Shown here one piece after another: positions 34,486-41,988 of a stretch of 64,000 bases of DNA. Source of the stretch: Flavobacteriaceae bacterium UBA6231 (GTDB lineage: Bacteria > Bacteroidota > Bacteroidia > Flavobacteriales > Flavobacteriaceae); assembly GCA_002441545.1 (NCBI GenBank), contig DJWL01000201.1, positions 1 through 64,000 of the forward strand. Reading direction: 5' to 3'. The number at the start of each line of letters is the position of its first letter. Positions within the stretch are counted from its first letter, which is position 1. The notes under the pieces are model-generated. The model was not told where the DNA came from. It saw only the letters and a program-made list of their open reading frames with translations, and did no database searches. A program made the translations under genes and the position numbers.

Positions 34486-34694
34486 ATAGCGTTTAAATTC
34501 CCCTGCGATTGCAGCACATTACTTTTTTGTTTTATGCTATTATTTATTAAGGGTCAAAACAAAAAAGTAAAGAGCTGCACCCCAGCAAAAAGCTATTAAT
34601 TTAAACGCTATCCCAAGCTATTTTACATAATGCGTAGTTATGGTACCTCCTCGCACCACCAATGGCGTAGCCATAACTGACATTATGTAAAATA
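34486..34694. repeat. Two consecutive long foldback structures
   Basis: First element, 34486-34611: outer arms ATAGCGTTTAAATT / AATTTAAACGCTAT (14 bp, perfect) enclose inner arms TTACTTTTTTGTTTT / AAAACAAAAAAGTAA and TGCAGC/GCTGCA, giving a ~126-bp cruciform-like unit. Second element, 34619-34694: arms TTTTACATAATG ... AGTTATGG / CCATAACT ... CATTATGTAAAA (20 paired bases with a 3/2-nt internal bulge) around a 27-nt loop. No open frame is present. They could be a MITE-like element, folded recombination sites or a structured RNA. Confidence 0.6.
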
Positions 34695-35347
34695 TCCGCT
34701 TTCCCAACGCTCAAATTAGAACTTCAATTAAAATTTTGAACACATGGGATGAAAATCCTTTTGCCACTTTTCCCCACCACCCTTTCAAAGGTGTAGGTTC
34801 CGGCAATTATAAATGTGTCCATGTGCCTGCGGTAGGCAACCCTCATTCCGTCGCAGCCCTCCGGGAGCTCCTCCATTCGGTTCACCCACCTCGCCACCGC
34901 GCATAATCAAAGCGCATTATTCCATAATGCACTTTCATTATCTTTTCCTGGCACACACATTCATAATTACCTCCACCTACGTCACTTTGCCCCAAAAAGA
35001 GGAAAAAATTTCAGAAATAAAAAAATAAAAAAGGAAAGCAAATTAGCTGGCTCCTCTGCCCACCGCTCCATGCTATAAAGGTCAGGCCCTTCGGGTTTTG
35101 AAAAAAATCTCCACCGGGCGGAACGTTAAGAAAATGTCCTGTGGACATTTTTAGTGAACGAGCCAGAATGCGCATTGGCATAATCATCTTATTGCTCCGG
35201 TAGTATTTTTTCCAAAAACCTTGACAGCATGTTCCACGCCATCTAAAAAAGTGCTTTCTTTTTTATTGTTTTCTTTTAAAAAATTATGGGCGCGATGCGT
35301 AGCGAGCGATTGAGCGTAGCGATATACTAATTTTAATTTGGATAGCT
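34695..35347. other. Non-coding stretch with right bracketing repeat
   Basis: No gene is supported; short open frames here lack any protein signature. The local composition is more GC-rich than the surroundings (CCTCATTCCGTCGCAGCC, CTCCACCGGGCGG). 35126-35180 carries AAAATGTCC-N3-GGACATTTTT then AGTGAACGAGCCAG and GCGCATTGGCA, the partner of 22778-22832. Just before 35348 are GCGTAGCG direct repeats. The segment resembles the non-coding ends of Bacteroidota mobile elements. Confidence 0.55.
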
Positions 35348-35767
35348 ATGCAAACTTTTGAAATCAAGACCCACCAACGTGGAAAAACCTACAGCAAACA
35401 CCATTTTTTCATCCTCAACAAAGGGCTCAACAGCGGCAAACCGATGACCGCACCCTGTGCTAACTGTTTTGTAGTTTCAACCGAAACAATCGAACAAAAA
35501 GAAGCCCTCTTTCACTTGTCAATGATGCTTTTGGAGAGCAAATGTTACCGCATGTATATAAAAGGTACGGTCATACCCTTTATCTACCTCGAAGATGTCA
35601 AAAAACTACTGGAAAACAATACAAAATACCTCAACGAGGGCGATTTCCAAACCAAACTGGAAACCCTTAAAAAAGTGGAAACACTGGAGCTCCTGTTCCA
35701 AAATAAACTAAAGGCAACAAAGGAATTAAAATCGGTCCTGTTGAGGTCCTTCAAATTGGATAAATAA
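35348..35767 (+). CDS. Hypothetical protein (DUF6943-like)
   Basis: 139 residues. The opening FEIKTHQRGKTYSKHHFFILNKGLNSGKPM and the CANCFVV segment match a small Bacteroidota-specific family, DUF6943 from memory, found on mobile elements. The C-terminal half is a charged helix with LETLKKVETLELLFQNKLKA. No function is known. It stands alone and is terminated by the strong hairpin at 35774. Confidence 0.65.
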   Translation: MQTFEIKTHQRGKTYSKHHFFILNKGLNSGKPMTAPCANCFVVSTETIEQKEALFHLSMMLLESKCYRMYIKGTVIPFIYLEDVKKLLENNTKYLNEGDFQTKLETLKKVETLELLFQNKLKATKELKSVLLRSFKLDK

Positions 35768-35773
35768 GAAATA

Positions 35774-35804
35774 AGAAAAGCCCGGGAAGTTCCTGGGCTT
35801 TTCT
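35774..35804. terminator. Bidirectional intrinsic terminator
   Basis: A 14-bp stem (AGAAAAGCCCGGGA / TCCTGGGCTTTTCT, one G:T pair, 3-nt loop) lies between the convergent genes 35348-35767 and 35807-35989. A/T runs inside both arms serve both strands. Confidence 0.88.
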
Positions 35805-35806
35805 GA

Positions 35807-35989
35807 TTACCTAAATTTCTTAAAAAACTTGACCAAGGTCTTGAACAGCACCGAGGCCAGAAAACTGACCAATGCCCCAACAAACGCCATGACCATGGTA
35901 ACAAATAGATCATGGGGTGGAATATTGGGAATAATGCCAAATACAGTACCTCCAATAATGCATGCCTTTTCGTTGAAATTAAACTGCAT
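35807..35989 (-). CDS. Small membrane protein (holin-like)
   Basis: 60 residues. A hydrophobic hairpin follows a short hydrophilic start: GGTVFGIIPNI and LFVTMVMAFVGALVSFLASVLF, ending in a basic KTLVKFFKKFR tail that should face the cytoplasm. Size, two membrane segments and a cationic tail resemble a holin. It is the distal gene of a four-gene minus-strand set containing DUF5675. Function is inferred from context only. Confidence 0.6.
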   Translation of the reverse strand: MQFNFNEKACIIGGTVFGIIPNIPPHDLFVTMVMAFVGALVSFLASVLFKTLVKFFKKFR

Positions 35990-35994
35990 CGGTG

Positions 35995-36234
35995 TTACTC
36001 TTCTTCGTCGGGTTTTTCCTCTGGAGCTTCATCACTTTGCACAACAGCTTGGCTTACTGCCGTGGCCACGGTCCCGGCAACGGCCATATAAGTAGCTACA
36101 GTGACCACAATGGCGGGTAAACCGATCGGAGCGGCAATGATGACACCGCCTGCAGTAGCTAGGGCAATGCCAATATTTCTTAAAGTTCTAAAGAATTTTG
36201 GGGTCGGTTGTTTCAAACGTTCTAATATCGTCAT
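35995..36234 (-). CDS. Small membrane protein, acidic tail
   Basis: 79 residues. One long Ala/Gly/Val-rich hydrophobic stretch (about 22-62: NIGIALATAGGVIIAAPIGL, then AIVVTVATYMAVAGTVATA) would form one or two helices, followed by an acidic C-terminus (SDEAPEEKPDEEE). It overlaps the DUF5675 gene by 47 bp in another frame, so translation is coupled. The pair of tiny membrane proteins behind a DUF5675 gene recalls a phage lysis cassette. Confidence 0.6.
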   Translation of the reverse strand: MTILERLKQPTPKFFRTLRNIGIALATAGGVIIAAPIGLPAIVVTVATYMAVAGTVATAVSQAVVQSDEAPEEKPDEEE

Positions 36235-36634
36235 GATTTACGGATTTAATGGTTAATAATATTTTTTCTTTTCGGTCTTGGGCCTGATACACCAAAGACA
36301 ACAGTTTTTGCAATGCGGGTTTCGATTGTGTGCCTTTACCCAAGCCACCCACATAAGACACAGGGGCGATACAGCCTTCCAGTTCCTTCAAGGCATCATT
36401 GGCAGCGTGTATGAGGATCAAGCCCCGTTTTTTGACATCCTTGACCAATAGATGGTGGTTGAACTTTTTGGAAAAACGTGGTTCAATTTCATAAACCCCT
36501 TCCGGAATGCACGAAATGAACCTCTTGTTGTCGTTCCATGGCAATTCAATGGTATGGCACAAATAGGATTCAGAGCAAAAGAGAGTACCATTGGTACCCT
36601 CTTTAAAATAGGCTCTCTCAAGCGTTAACTCCAT
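36188..36634 (-). CDS. DUF5675 family protein
   Basis: 148 residues. The family signature is readable: CHTIELPWNDNKRFISCIP, EGVYEIEPRFSKKF, GLILIHAAND and ELEGCIAPV. DUF5675 proteins have a small beta-rich domain and are frequent in Bacteroidota prophage-like regions, often beside endolysin or holin genes. A role in peptidoglycan handling is plausible but unproven. It starts 3 bp after the stop of the upstream gene. Confidence 0.8.
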   Translation of the reverse strand: MELTLERAYFKEGTNGTLFCSESYLCHTIELPWNDNKRFISCIPEGVYEIEPRFSKKFNHHLLVKDVKKRGLILIHAANDALKELEGCIAPVSYVGGLGKGTQSKPALQKLLSLVYQAQDRKEKILLTIKSVNHDDIRTFETTDPKIL

Positions 36635-36636
36635 GG

Positions 36637-37392
36637 TTAAGGAGTGTCAACAATGACGACGGCCAAAGCGTTGTAAGCACCGTTCTTAAGGGCGTACATT
36701 TGTCCGTTGACCTCTTGATAGAACTCAATGCCCAACACCTGTACCACCTTAAGCAACGAGTTAGCCGTTACAGAAGCGGTCAATACAATCGCAGCAGTGT
36801 CAGCAGCTGAATAAGGAAGAATGGCAGTCTCATCACTTTCAAAGGTTGAGATCTCATTTTCAAAATCCAATTCAGATGCCCCCATCACCACCTTAAAGTG
36901 TGTAGTTCCCGAAGGAGCTGCAATCCTTAAAGTAGGAGAGAAGGGGTCAAGGTTCAACGTTGCATCCCCGGACACACGGTCAAAGGCGTTCACAAAAGGA
37001 GCAAATAGAGTCGTTCCCAACTTTCCGTTGAGGTTGAACTCAAAGCCAAGCAAAAGATCTAAATTGCCATCTGTCAAGGTCCTTAGACCTCTCTCATTGA
37101 CGGCATCGGTCTTGACGATGGCCAATAGATCCTTGGTCAATCGACTTGTCAAACGTTTATCTGATGCATTCTGCAACAGAATACGAAGTGCGTTCCGTAA
37201 AAGCTTGCCACCTTTACCGGCACGCCCAAATTCAGATCCGTTTTCACGGGTCCTCACAAAGGCTGGGTCATTGGCGATACGATTCGCATCGACACCACCT
37301 TTTTCACGGGCCAGATGGCCATCAGTGGTTTTGTAAAAGGAAATATCCCCGATAGTTCCTTTCAGTTTAATAATTCCGGTTTGTCTTGCCAT
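36637..37392 (-). CDS. Conserved Bacteroidota mobile-element protein of unknown function
   Basis: 251 residues. The opening MARQTGIIKLKGTIGDISFY and the following GHLAREKGGVDANRIANDPAF, RTRENGSEFGRAGKGGKLLR are strongly patterned and recur in a family I know only as hypothetical, typically just upstream of DUF5675 and small membrane genes. The C-terminal half is beta-rich (FKVVMGASELDFEN, AIVLTASVTANSLLKVVQVLG), like a structural or tail-type domain. It has no signal peptide. It leads the four-gene minus-strand operon. Confidence 0.65.
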   Translation of the reverse strand: MARQTGIIKLKGTIGDISFYKTTDGHLAREKGGVDANRIANDPAFVRTRENGSEFGRAGKGGKLLRNALRILLQNASDKRLTSRLTKDLLAIVKTDAVNERGLRTLTDGNLDLLLGFEFNLNGKLGTTLFAPFVNAFDRVSGDATLNLDPFSPTLRIAAPSGTTHFKVVMGASELDFENEISTFESDETAILPYSAADTAAIVLTASVTANSLLKVVQVLGIEFYQEVNGQMYALKNGAYNALAVVIVDTP

Positions 37393-37509
37393 AATAATTC
37401 ATTTTTTGATTAATGGAACAAAGCAACAAACTTCATGTTGGTAAATAAAAAATCCCATTCCGATAGAAGACACCCATACCGATTTTGCCATTAAATCCAC
37501 TAATGGTTC

Positions 37510-37529
37510 TATATTTGTATGCAGTATAG
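37510..37529 (+). promoter_or_regulatory. Bacteroidota-type promoter
   Basis: TATATTTG at 37510-37517 fits the TAnnTTTG -7 element 45 bp before the small HTH gene. It is followed by TGCAGTATAG, also seen in the restriction-operon promoter. Confidence 0.5.
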
Positions 37530-37561
37530 CATAGCCTAGGATAAAGCATATATAAAGCATC

Positions 37562-37756
37562 ATGAACACCAAAAGGGCATGTATCTATCCAAAAGATATC
37601 CAACTCATAACGGGTAGGAGTGAACGCTATGGCAGAAAGCTATTAAATGACATTAGAGTTCATTTTGACAAGCAACCCTATCAATTTATCACAGTAGAAG
37701 AATTCGCAGAATACAGTGGGATTAAAGAAGAAATTATTATAAAATATTTAGGCTAA
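37562..37756 (+). CDS. Small HTH-like DNA-binding protein
   Basis: 64 residues. Residues 10-35 (KDIQLITGRSERYGRKLLND) form a helix-turn-helix that resembles excisionase-type or AraC-like recognition helices, and the tail (FITVEEFAEYSGIKEEIIIKYL) is a second helical pair. Small proteins of this sequence type are common in Bacteroidota genomes. Its place next to the right att-like site suggests a role in excision or a leftover of the neighbouring element. Confidence 0.65.
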   Translation: MNTKRACIYPKDIQLITGRSERYGRKLLNDIRVHFDKQPYQFITVEEFAEYSGIKEEIIIKYLG

Positions 37757-37929
37757 GTACATAGTATTTGGTATGATTTATATTGTTTTAAAACTCTAAA
37801 AGCCCTATCTTTACAATAAGACAGATATGCAAATTACGTTAATGCAAATCAACGGATAAGTTTACAATTCGGTCAACAGATTTTACAAGATATACGTTAA
37901 CCTCGATAAACACTCACATTAGAGTAAAG

Positions 37930-37952
37930 GGTTTGAATCCCGCCGAGGTCAC
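37930..37952 (+). other. Right attachment-like site
   Basis: GGTTTGAATCC ... CGAGGTCAC, 21/23 identical to bases 1-23. The sequence upstream here does not pair to form a T-stem, so only the tRNA 3' end is present, as expected for the far junction of an element that integrated into a tRNA gene. It bounds a ~37.9-kb segment. Confidence 0.6.
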
Positions 37953-37976
37953 TAAGTAAACTTGTAAAAAGTTACA

Positions 37977-38008
37977 AAACCGTGCAAATCCTATGATATG
38001 CACGGTTT
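37977..38008 (+). terminator. Hairpin downstream of the right att site
   Basis: AAACCGTGCA / TGCACGGTTT arms; covaries with the hairpin at 46-79 and keeps the CTATGAT loop. T-rich sequence follows. Confidence 0.6.
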
Positions 38009-38063
38009 CTTGGTTTTTAGACTATCATTTAAATTGATTTGATTTGATATGAAAAGGTCATAA

Positions 38064-38101
38064 ACCGTCAACAAAAATTTAGACCGTCAACATTGTTGAC
38101 G
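38064..38101 (+). promoter_or_regulatory. Palindromic operator of the second integrase
   Basis: Half site ACCGTCAACAA followed by the palindrome CGTCAACATTGTTGACG at 38085-38101, mirroring the arrangement at 135-174. The stretch between it and the start codon (TAGTTGATTTGA, TTTCGTCTT, then AACTATG) is also conserved with the first integrase leader. Confidence 0.55.
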
Positions 38102-38189
38102 ATTTGAATTGTGAACACATAAGCTGATACTCAGTATAGTTGATTTGATTTTCGTCTTTACTAATGTTTAATTTAAAAGACAAGCAACT

Positions 38190-38524
38190 ATGAGAGCATC
38201 AAACACATTTGCAATCCTTTTTTGGGCGTACTCTTCTCGTGCCAAGAACAATCTAACGGGTATGTACGTGAGAATTACCGTAAATGGAAAAAAAGCTAAT
38301 ATTAGCCTAAAGCAACAAGTTGATATTAGAACATGGAATTCAAAAAGGCAGAGAGCAAAAGGAAATAGTGAAACTTCCAGAGCTCTAAATTCGTATTTAG
38401 ACCAAGTTCACTCTCAATTAGTAAAACTTTATCAAGATTTTAAATTTAAAGGAGAACTAATTACATCTGAGTTAATTAAAGCTGAGTATTTAGGAGAAAG
38501 TGATAATTTGGATAGGACGGTCAT
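38190..38524 (+). pseudogene. Truncated tyrosine integrase
   Basis: About 110 codons homologous to the N-terminus of the integrase at 245 (SNTFAILFW ... NISLKQQVD ... SYLDQVHSQLVKLYQDFKFKGELITSELIKAEYLGES in parallel positions). Homology then stops at an insertion-sequence-like end and about 22 unrelated codons follow before a stop. The catalytic domain is absent. It marks a second, older element of the same family in tandem with the island. Confidence 0.88.
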
Positions 38525-38650
38525 TGTGAGCCGCTTTCAGCGGATAAAAGTGAGCACAGCAATAACTTTATTGAAAACCCTTTTATAGCTTAGGTTAAAG
38601 AGTTTTTAATTGGTTCAAATTTTCCCGTTTTTACTGGTTCACTTTAACCG
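38525..38650 (+). mobile_element. Possible insertion-sequence remnant (IS21-like ends)
   Basis: The integrase homology breaks at TGTGAGCCGCTTTCAGCGG, which looks like a terminal repeat (TG start, internal CCGCT-TTC-AGCGG palindrome). GTGAGCACAG and GGTTCA...ACTGGTTCACTTTAACCG motifs follow within 130 bp. I associate such motifs with IS21-type ends in Bacteroidota. No transposase gene is left, so at most the ends survive. 38589-38807 has no gene. Confidence 0.35.
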
Positions 38651-38807
38651 TTTTTTGCACCTAAAGTTACTTTTCTTTATCAGCAAGCAGTTTGTGCAAA
38701 AGTATTACAATTATTAGGCAAATAGATTAAAGTAAATCAAAGTACTACATTAAATATAAATTTAACAAAACATGGATATAGGTTTTTCTAATCTAAATCT
38801 AAAGGAA

Positions 38808-40244
38808 CTACTTTAGCTTGGTTTTTTTAAACCCAATCATGATACGGTTTTTAAGGTCTTTTTTTTTCAATTCTTCTTCCAACTTTTTATATCTACTTAT
38901 ATCTTTAATGGTCACAACAGCTGCAACAACGTTATTTTTACTGTCCAGTATAGGTCTACCGCTTAATAGAACCCTCCGCTTTTCATTGGTTTCCAAATCT
39001 TTTAACAGGATATCTATATCATCTGTCACTTCACCGACCAAAGCGCGTTCGGCCGGAAGGTTTTGAACAGGATACGTAATTTTTCCATCGGGATATAAGA
39101 CATCAAAATGATCAGAGAAATTAATGGGTATTTTGGAATCATCTTCAATTCTAAAAAGTTCATTAGCTATATGGTTAGCCAAGATAACTTGCCTATTGGG
39201 ATTGGCCACAATAACGCCATCACTAATATTTTCAAGAATCATATTGAGTTTTTGTTGATTTTCAAATAACTCATTTAGGGCTTTCTCTTCATCTGCTTCA
39301 AGTTTACGTTCTTCAGTGATGTCTCTCACAATAGCATATAATGTTCCGGTATTTACATCGGCAGTAGCGTTCCAGGACAGCCATTTGATAGAGCCATCTT
39401 TACATACCCATCTGTTGTTAAAATTAATCAGGTTGTTTCCTGCTTCTAGCTTTTCAATTTCCTTTTTTGTTGTTGATATATCCTCAGGAAAAATAAAGGC
39501 TTCAAATGGTTTTTCTAAAAGTTCAGGGACACTATATCCTAAAATCTTGCTCAATGAAGGATTAATTTTAACAAATCTGTCTTGTGAGGCAATGACCAAG
39601 CTATCTATTGACAAATTAAAAAACGTATCGGCAGCTTTTAATGATTGCTCTACTTTCTTTCTGTCGGTAATGTCAGTTGAAATGTTACCAATGGCATAGG
39701 CTCTGTTTGAGGCATCAAATAATGGGAATTTAACAGATAAATAAGTATGAAGGCCATCTGGTTGTTCCAACGTTTCCTCTATATGTATTTCCTTGCCCGC
39801 TTTTATGGCCTCTAAATCTGAACTACGATAAGTATCTGCAATTTCCTTTGGCAAAAACTCATGATTGGTTTTCCCAATCAGGTCTTTCTCTTTTGACTGA
39901 AAAAGCAATTGGTATTGTTTATTTACCAAGATATATTCGCCATTTAATTTTTTAACAGAAATAGGGTTGGTTGTATTGTCAATTATAGACTGTAATATAT
40001 TCTTGTTTTTCAATAATTCCCGTTGATAAACCTTATTTGATTTCAGCTGCGCTTTGAGGATTAAAAACACAACCGTCAACATCCCTAACGAAAGCACTAT
40101 TAATACCAATGAAACCCAATCCAGTGTAGTTTTGTTAGCTTGGAACATTTGGCTCCAATAAATGAGCCCAAGTGCCAAAATTGCCGAGAGATTAATAATA
40201 AAACCCAGCGTGATTTTTGTTTCAAATGAGATTTTCATTGTCAA
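38808..40244 (-). CDS. Membrane PAS-domain sensor protein without kinase domain
   Basis: 478 residues. Two N-terminal transmembrane helices (about 11-30 and 42-64) precede three PAS domains: about 78-195 (NTTNPISVKKLNGEYILVN, DITDRKK), 200-310 (LSKILGYSVPELLEKPFEAF, DITEERK) and 330-460 (DGVIVANPNRQVILAN, VTIKDISRYKKLEEEL). The protein ends 20 residues after the last PAS, with no His kinase, GGDEF or output domain. It may partner with another kinase or have lost its C-terminus. No FNR-type box precedes it, so it is probably outside the neighbouring regulon. Confidence 0.85.
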   Translation of the reverse strand: MTMKISFETKITLGFIINLSAILALGLIYWSQMFQANKTTLDWVSLVLIVLSLGMLTVVFLILKAQLKSNKVYQRELLKNKNILQSIIDNTTNPISVKKLNGEYILVNKQYQLLFQSKEKDLIGKTNHEFLPKEIADTYRSSDLEAIKAGKEIHIEETLEQPDGLHTYLSVKFPLFDASNRAYAIGNISTDITDRKKVEQSLKAADTFFNLSIDSLVIASQDRFVKINPSLSKILGYSVPELLEKPFEAFIFPEDISTTKKEIEKLEAGNNLINFNNRWVCKDGSIKWLSWNATADVNTGTLYAIVRDITEERKLEADEEKALNELFENQQKLNMILENISDGVIVANPNRQVILANHIANELFRIEDDSKIPINFSDHFDVLYPDGKITYPVQNLPAERALVGEVTDDIDILLKDLETNEKRRVLLSGRPILDSKNNVVAAVVTIKDISRYKKLEEELKKKDLKNRIMIGFKKTKLK

Positions 40245-40387
40245 TGTGTTTCAACTGGAAAGCATAGAAAACCCTAATTTCAGGATTTACTAGGTTTACC
40301 TCTTTTAATCTGGTTAAGAATGTAGGTCTTACAATTGTAAAGCCATTATATTTTTTAATCCTACTACACGGTGTCAGCACAAACCTA

Positions 40388-40828
40388 TTACAGTAAGCTT
40401 TTTTGTTTCTTTTGGTTAATTATACCTTTAATTAATGAAAAGATTTCTTTTTTAATAGCTCTGTGTTTTTTTTGAAAATTACTGACATCAATGATAAGGC
40501 TTAAATGATCCCTTTTGTAGGCTTCTTCTTCCTTTATTTGGTCTATGCCATCCACTAAAATTTCCAAGGCCCTTTCATGCATTCTAACCGTTTTAAGAAT
40601 ATCTTCCGTTTCTTTTTCAAATGTCTTTAACTCATCAATGACTTCCTTGCTTTTTTTAAAATGCTTTGAGTCTATAAGTTGAAGGGTATATGACTTGATC
40701 AAATCATTAAAAAACAATTGTTCATCCTTGATGAATTCTATTTCGGATAACCAATTAAGAGATGTTTTGTGAATCATGTCCGGACTAAGCCATTCTTGAT
40801 ATTTGGCTTTTGATTTTTCTGTTTTCAT
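40388..40828 (-). CDS. Hypothetical coiled-coil protein
   Basis: 146 residues, entirely helical and charged. SLNWLSEIEFIKDEQLFFNDLIKSY and the following heptads (ELKTFEKETEDILKTVRMHERALEIL) predict a helical bundle. The general design resembles the protein at 41553 (same length, early LxWLxElxF/LKDLKSELQFY motif, C-terminal helix), suggesting two members of one small family. It lies downstream of hsp20 beyond a terminator. No function known. Confidence 0.7.
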   Translation of the reverse strand: MKTEKSKAKYQEWLSPDMIHKTSLNWLSEIEFIKDEQLFFNDLIKSYTLQLIDSKHFKKSKEVIDELKTFEKETEDILKTVRMHERALEILVDGIDQIKEEEAYKRDHLSLIIDVSNFQKKHRAIKKEIFSLIKGIINQKKQKSLL

Positions 40829-40845
40829 ATCATTCGTTTTTAGAA

Positions 40846-40893
40846 TTAAAAAAAAGCAGAAAGCTACTTTTTAATGATTTATAACTTTCTGCT
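40846..40893 (-). terminator. Intrinsic terminator of hsp20
   Basis: On the minus strand AGCAGAAAG / CTTTCTGCT arms with an ~21-nt loop are followed by a run of eight T. It begins 12 bp after the hsp20 stop. Confidence 0.85.
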
Positions 40894-40904
40894 CTTAAAA
40901 GAAA

Positions 40905-41432
40905 TTAAATAACCTCAATGACTTTTTTTGGGTGTTCTTTTTCAATGACTTCTTCTTTTTTCAGAAGTTTAACTTTTAAAATGCCATTTTTATAAGACGC
41001 TTTTACCTCTTGGTCTAAATCAACAGAAGGTGGAAGCATCATAGAGCGTTTAAAGGATTTATAGCTAAACTCTTTTCTGGAATAGTTGTTTTCCTTTTCT
41101 TCATTTTCAATTTCTCTTTCACCACAAACATGAAGGACATCTTCTTCTATATCAACTTCAAAATCTTTTTTGTTAAATCCAGGAACGGCTAACTCAATTT
41201 CAAAATCTTCTTTGTGTTCTTTGATGTTCATAGCTGGCATGAGACTATCATCTTCAAAAAAATCATCTTTAAAAACATCATCAAATCGCAACAAATTGTT
41301 TAAATCTTCAAAATCAGTTCTAAACAACCGGCTGCCCCAAGGTTTTAAAAAACTATTGCTCCAAGGTGTTAATAACCTGTTTTCAAAAGGAGATAATTCG
41401 TTTCTTCTTCTGCGTTTTGTTAGTGTTGTCAT
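40905..41432 (-). CDS. Small heat shock protein, Hsp20/alpha-crystallin
   Basis: 175 residues. The alpha-crystallin domain covers about 70-165 (MNIKEHKEDFEIELAVPG, VLHVCGERE, YKNGILKVKLLKKE). The N-terminal arm is Leu/Arg/Phe-rich, as usual for oligomer assembly. It is an ATP-independent holdase. The gene has its own FNR-type promoter at 41472-41514 and its own terminator, so it is expressed as a monocistronic stress gene. Hsp20 genes are typical members of hypoxia regulons such as DosR. Confidence 0.96.
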   Translation of the reverse strand: MTTLTKRRRRNELSPFENRLLTPWSNSFLKPWGSRLFRTDFEDLNNLLRFDDVFKDDFFEDDSLMPAMNIKEHKEDFEIELAVPGFNKKDFEVDIEEDVLHVCGEREIENEEKENNYSRKEFSYKSFKRSMMLPPSVDLDQEVKASYKNGILKVKLLKKEEVIEKEHPKKVIEVI

Positions 41433-41471
41433 GATATTAATGTTTTAAATTAGACTTGTTTTATTATGATA

Positions 41472-41514
41472 CTAATGTATTTTGCAAACCTATTTTTTGC
41501 AATGATTGAAATCA
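41472..41514 (-). promoter_or_regulatory. FNR/Crp-type promoter of hsp20
   Basis: Palindrome TGATTGAAATCA at 41503-41514; minus-strand TACATTAG at 41472-41479. Centre-to-centre distance 33 bp. The hsp20 ATG is 40 bp downstream. A TAGGTTTG element at 41485-41492 could add a housekeeping promoter. Confidence 0.7.
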
Positions 41515-41552
41515 GCGTACTTAATTAATTCCCAACATCTTATTAACAACAA

Positions 41553-41969
41553 TTATTCTTTCATCACACTTTGCATATATTGATAAAAACCAAACTTAAA
41601 CTGTGAGATTTTGTCATTAAAATTGAACATTTCCTTCCCTGTCGCTTCATATTTATCCTTAAATAATTGAATATGACCATTGTCTTGTTCTTCTATGTTT
41701 TTTGTAATATGACTTAAATGTGACGTTATTTGATGAAATAATATCATTCGATCTTCTTCTAATTGACCAATATCATTTTTTAAATTGGATAAGGTTTCAA
41801 ACAAATTCATGACCTGTGTTTTAAAAATTGGCCTATCTAGTATTGCTGTGTAAAATTGTAGCTCACTTTTTAAATCCTTTAGCCATACCAGATGTTTTGT
41901 TAAATTGTATTGAAATTCCTCCAAAGATTTAGCTCCCTTAAAACTTTTATAACCTTGTTGTGGTTCCAT
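41553..41969 (-). CDS. Hypothetical coiled-coil protein
   Basis: 138 residues, helical throughout (LTKHLVWLKDLKSELQFYTAIL, SNLKNDIGQLEEDRMILFHQI). No signal peptide, metal motif or known domain is visible. Similar in size and plan to 40388-40828. It is the last gene of the long Usp-led minus-strand operon, 19 bp after the metallo-beta-lactamase gene. Unknown function, presumably in the same stress response. Confidence 0.7.
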   Translation of the reverse strand: MEPQQGYKSFKGAKSLEEFQYNLTKHLVWLKDLKSELQFYTAILDRPIFKTQVMNLFETLSNLKNDIGQLEEDRMILFHQITSHLSHITKNIEEQDNGHIQLFKDKYEATGKEMFNFNDKISQFKFGFYQYMQSVMKE

Positions 41970-41988
41970 ATATATTGTAGTTTAAAGA

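Noticed and set aside
34813..35028. 71-codon Pro/Arg-rich frame after the foldback elements
   Set aside because: Composition is that of translated non-coding GC-rich sequence; no homology pattern or start signal.
34406..35347. Retron or group II intron hidden in the structured non-coding segment
   Set aside because: No reverse transcriptase or maturase gene is present nearby; only foldback DNA is seen.
38808..40244. Histidine kinase truncated by a frameshift
   Set aside because: No kinase-like sequence was found in any frame downstream; ending shortly after the last PAS domain seems genuine or an old loss.
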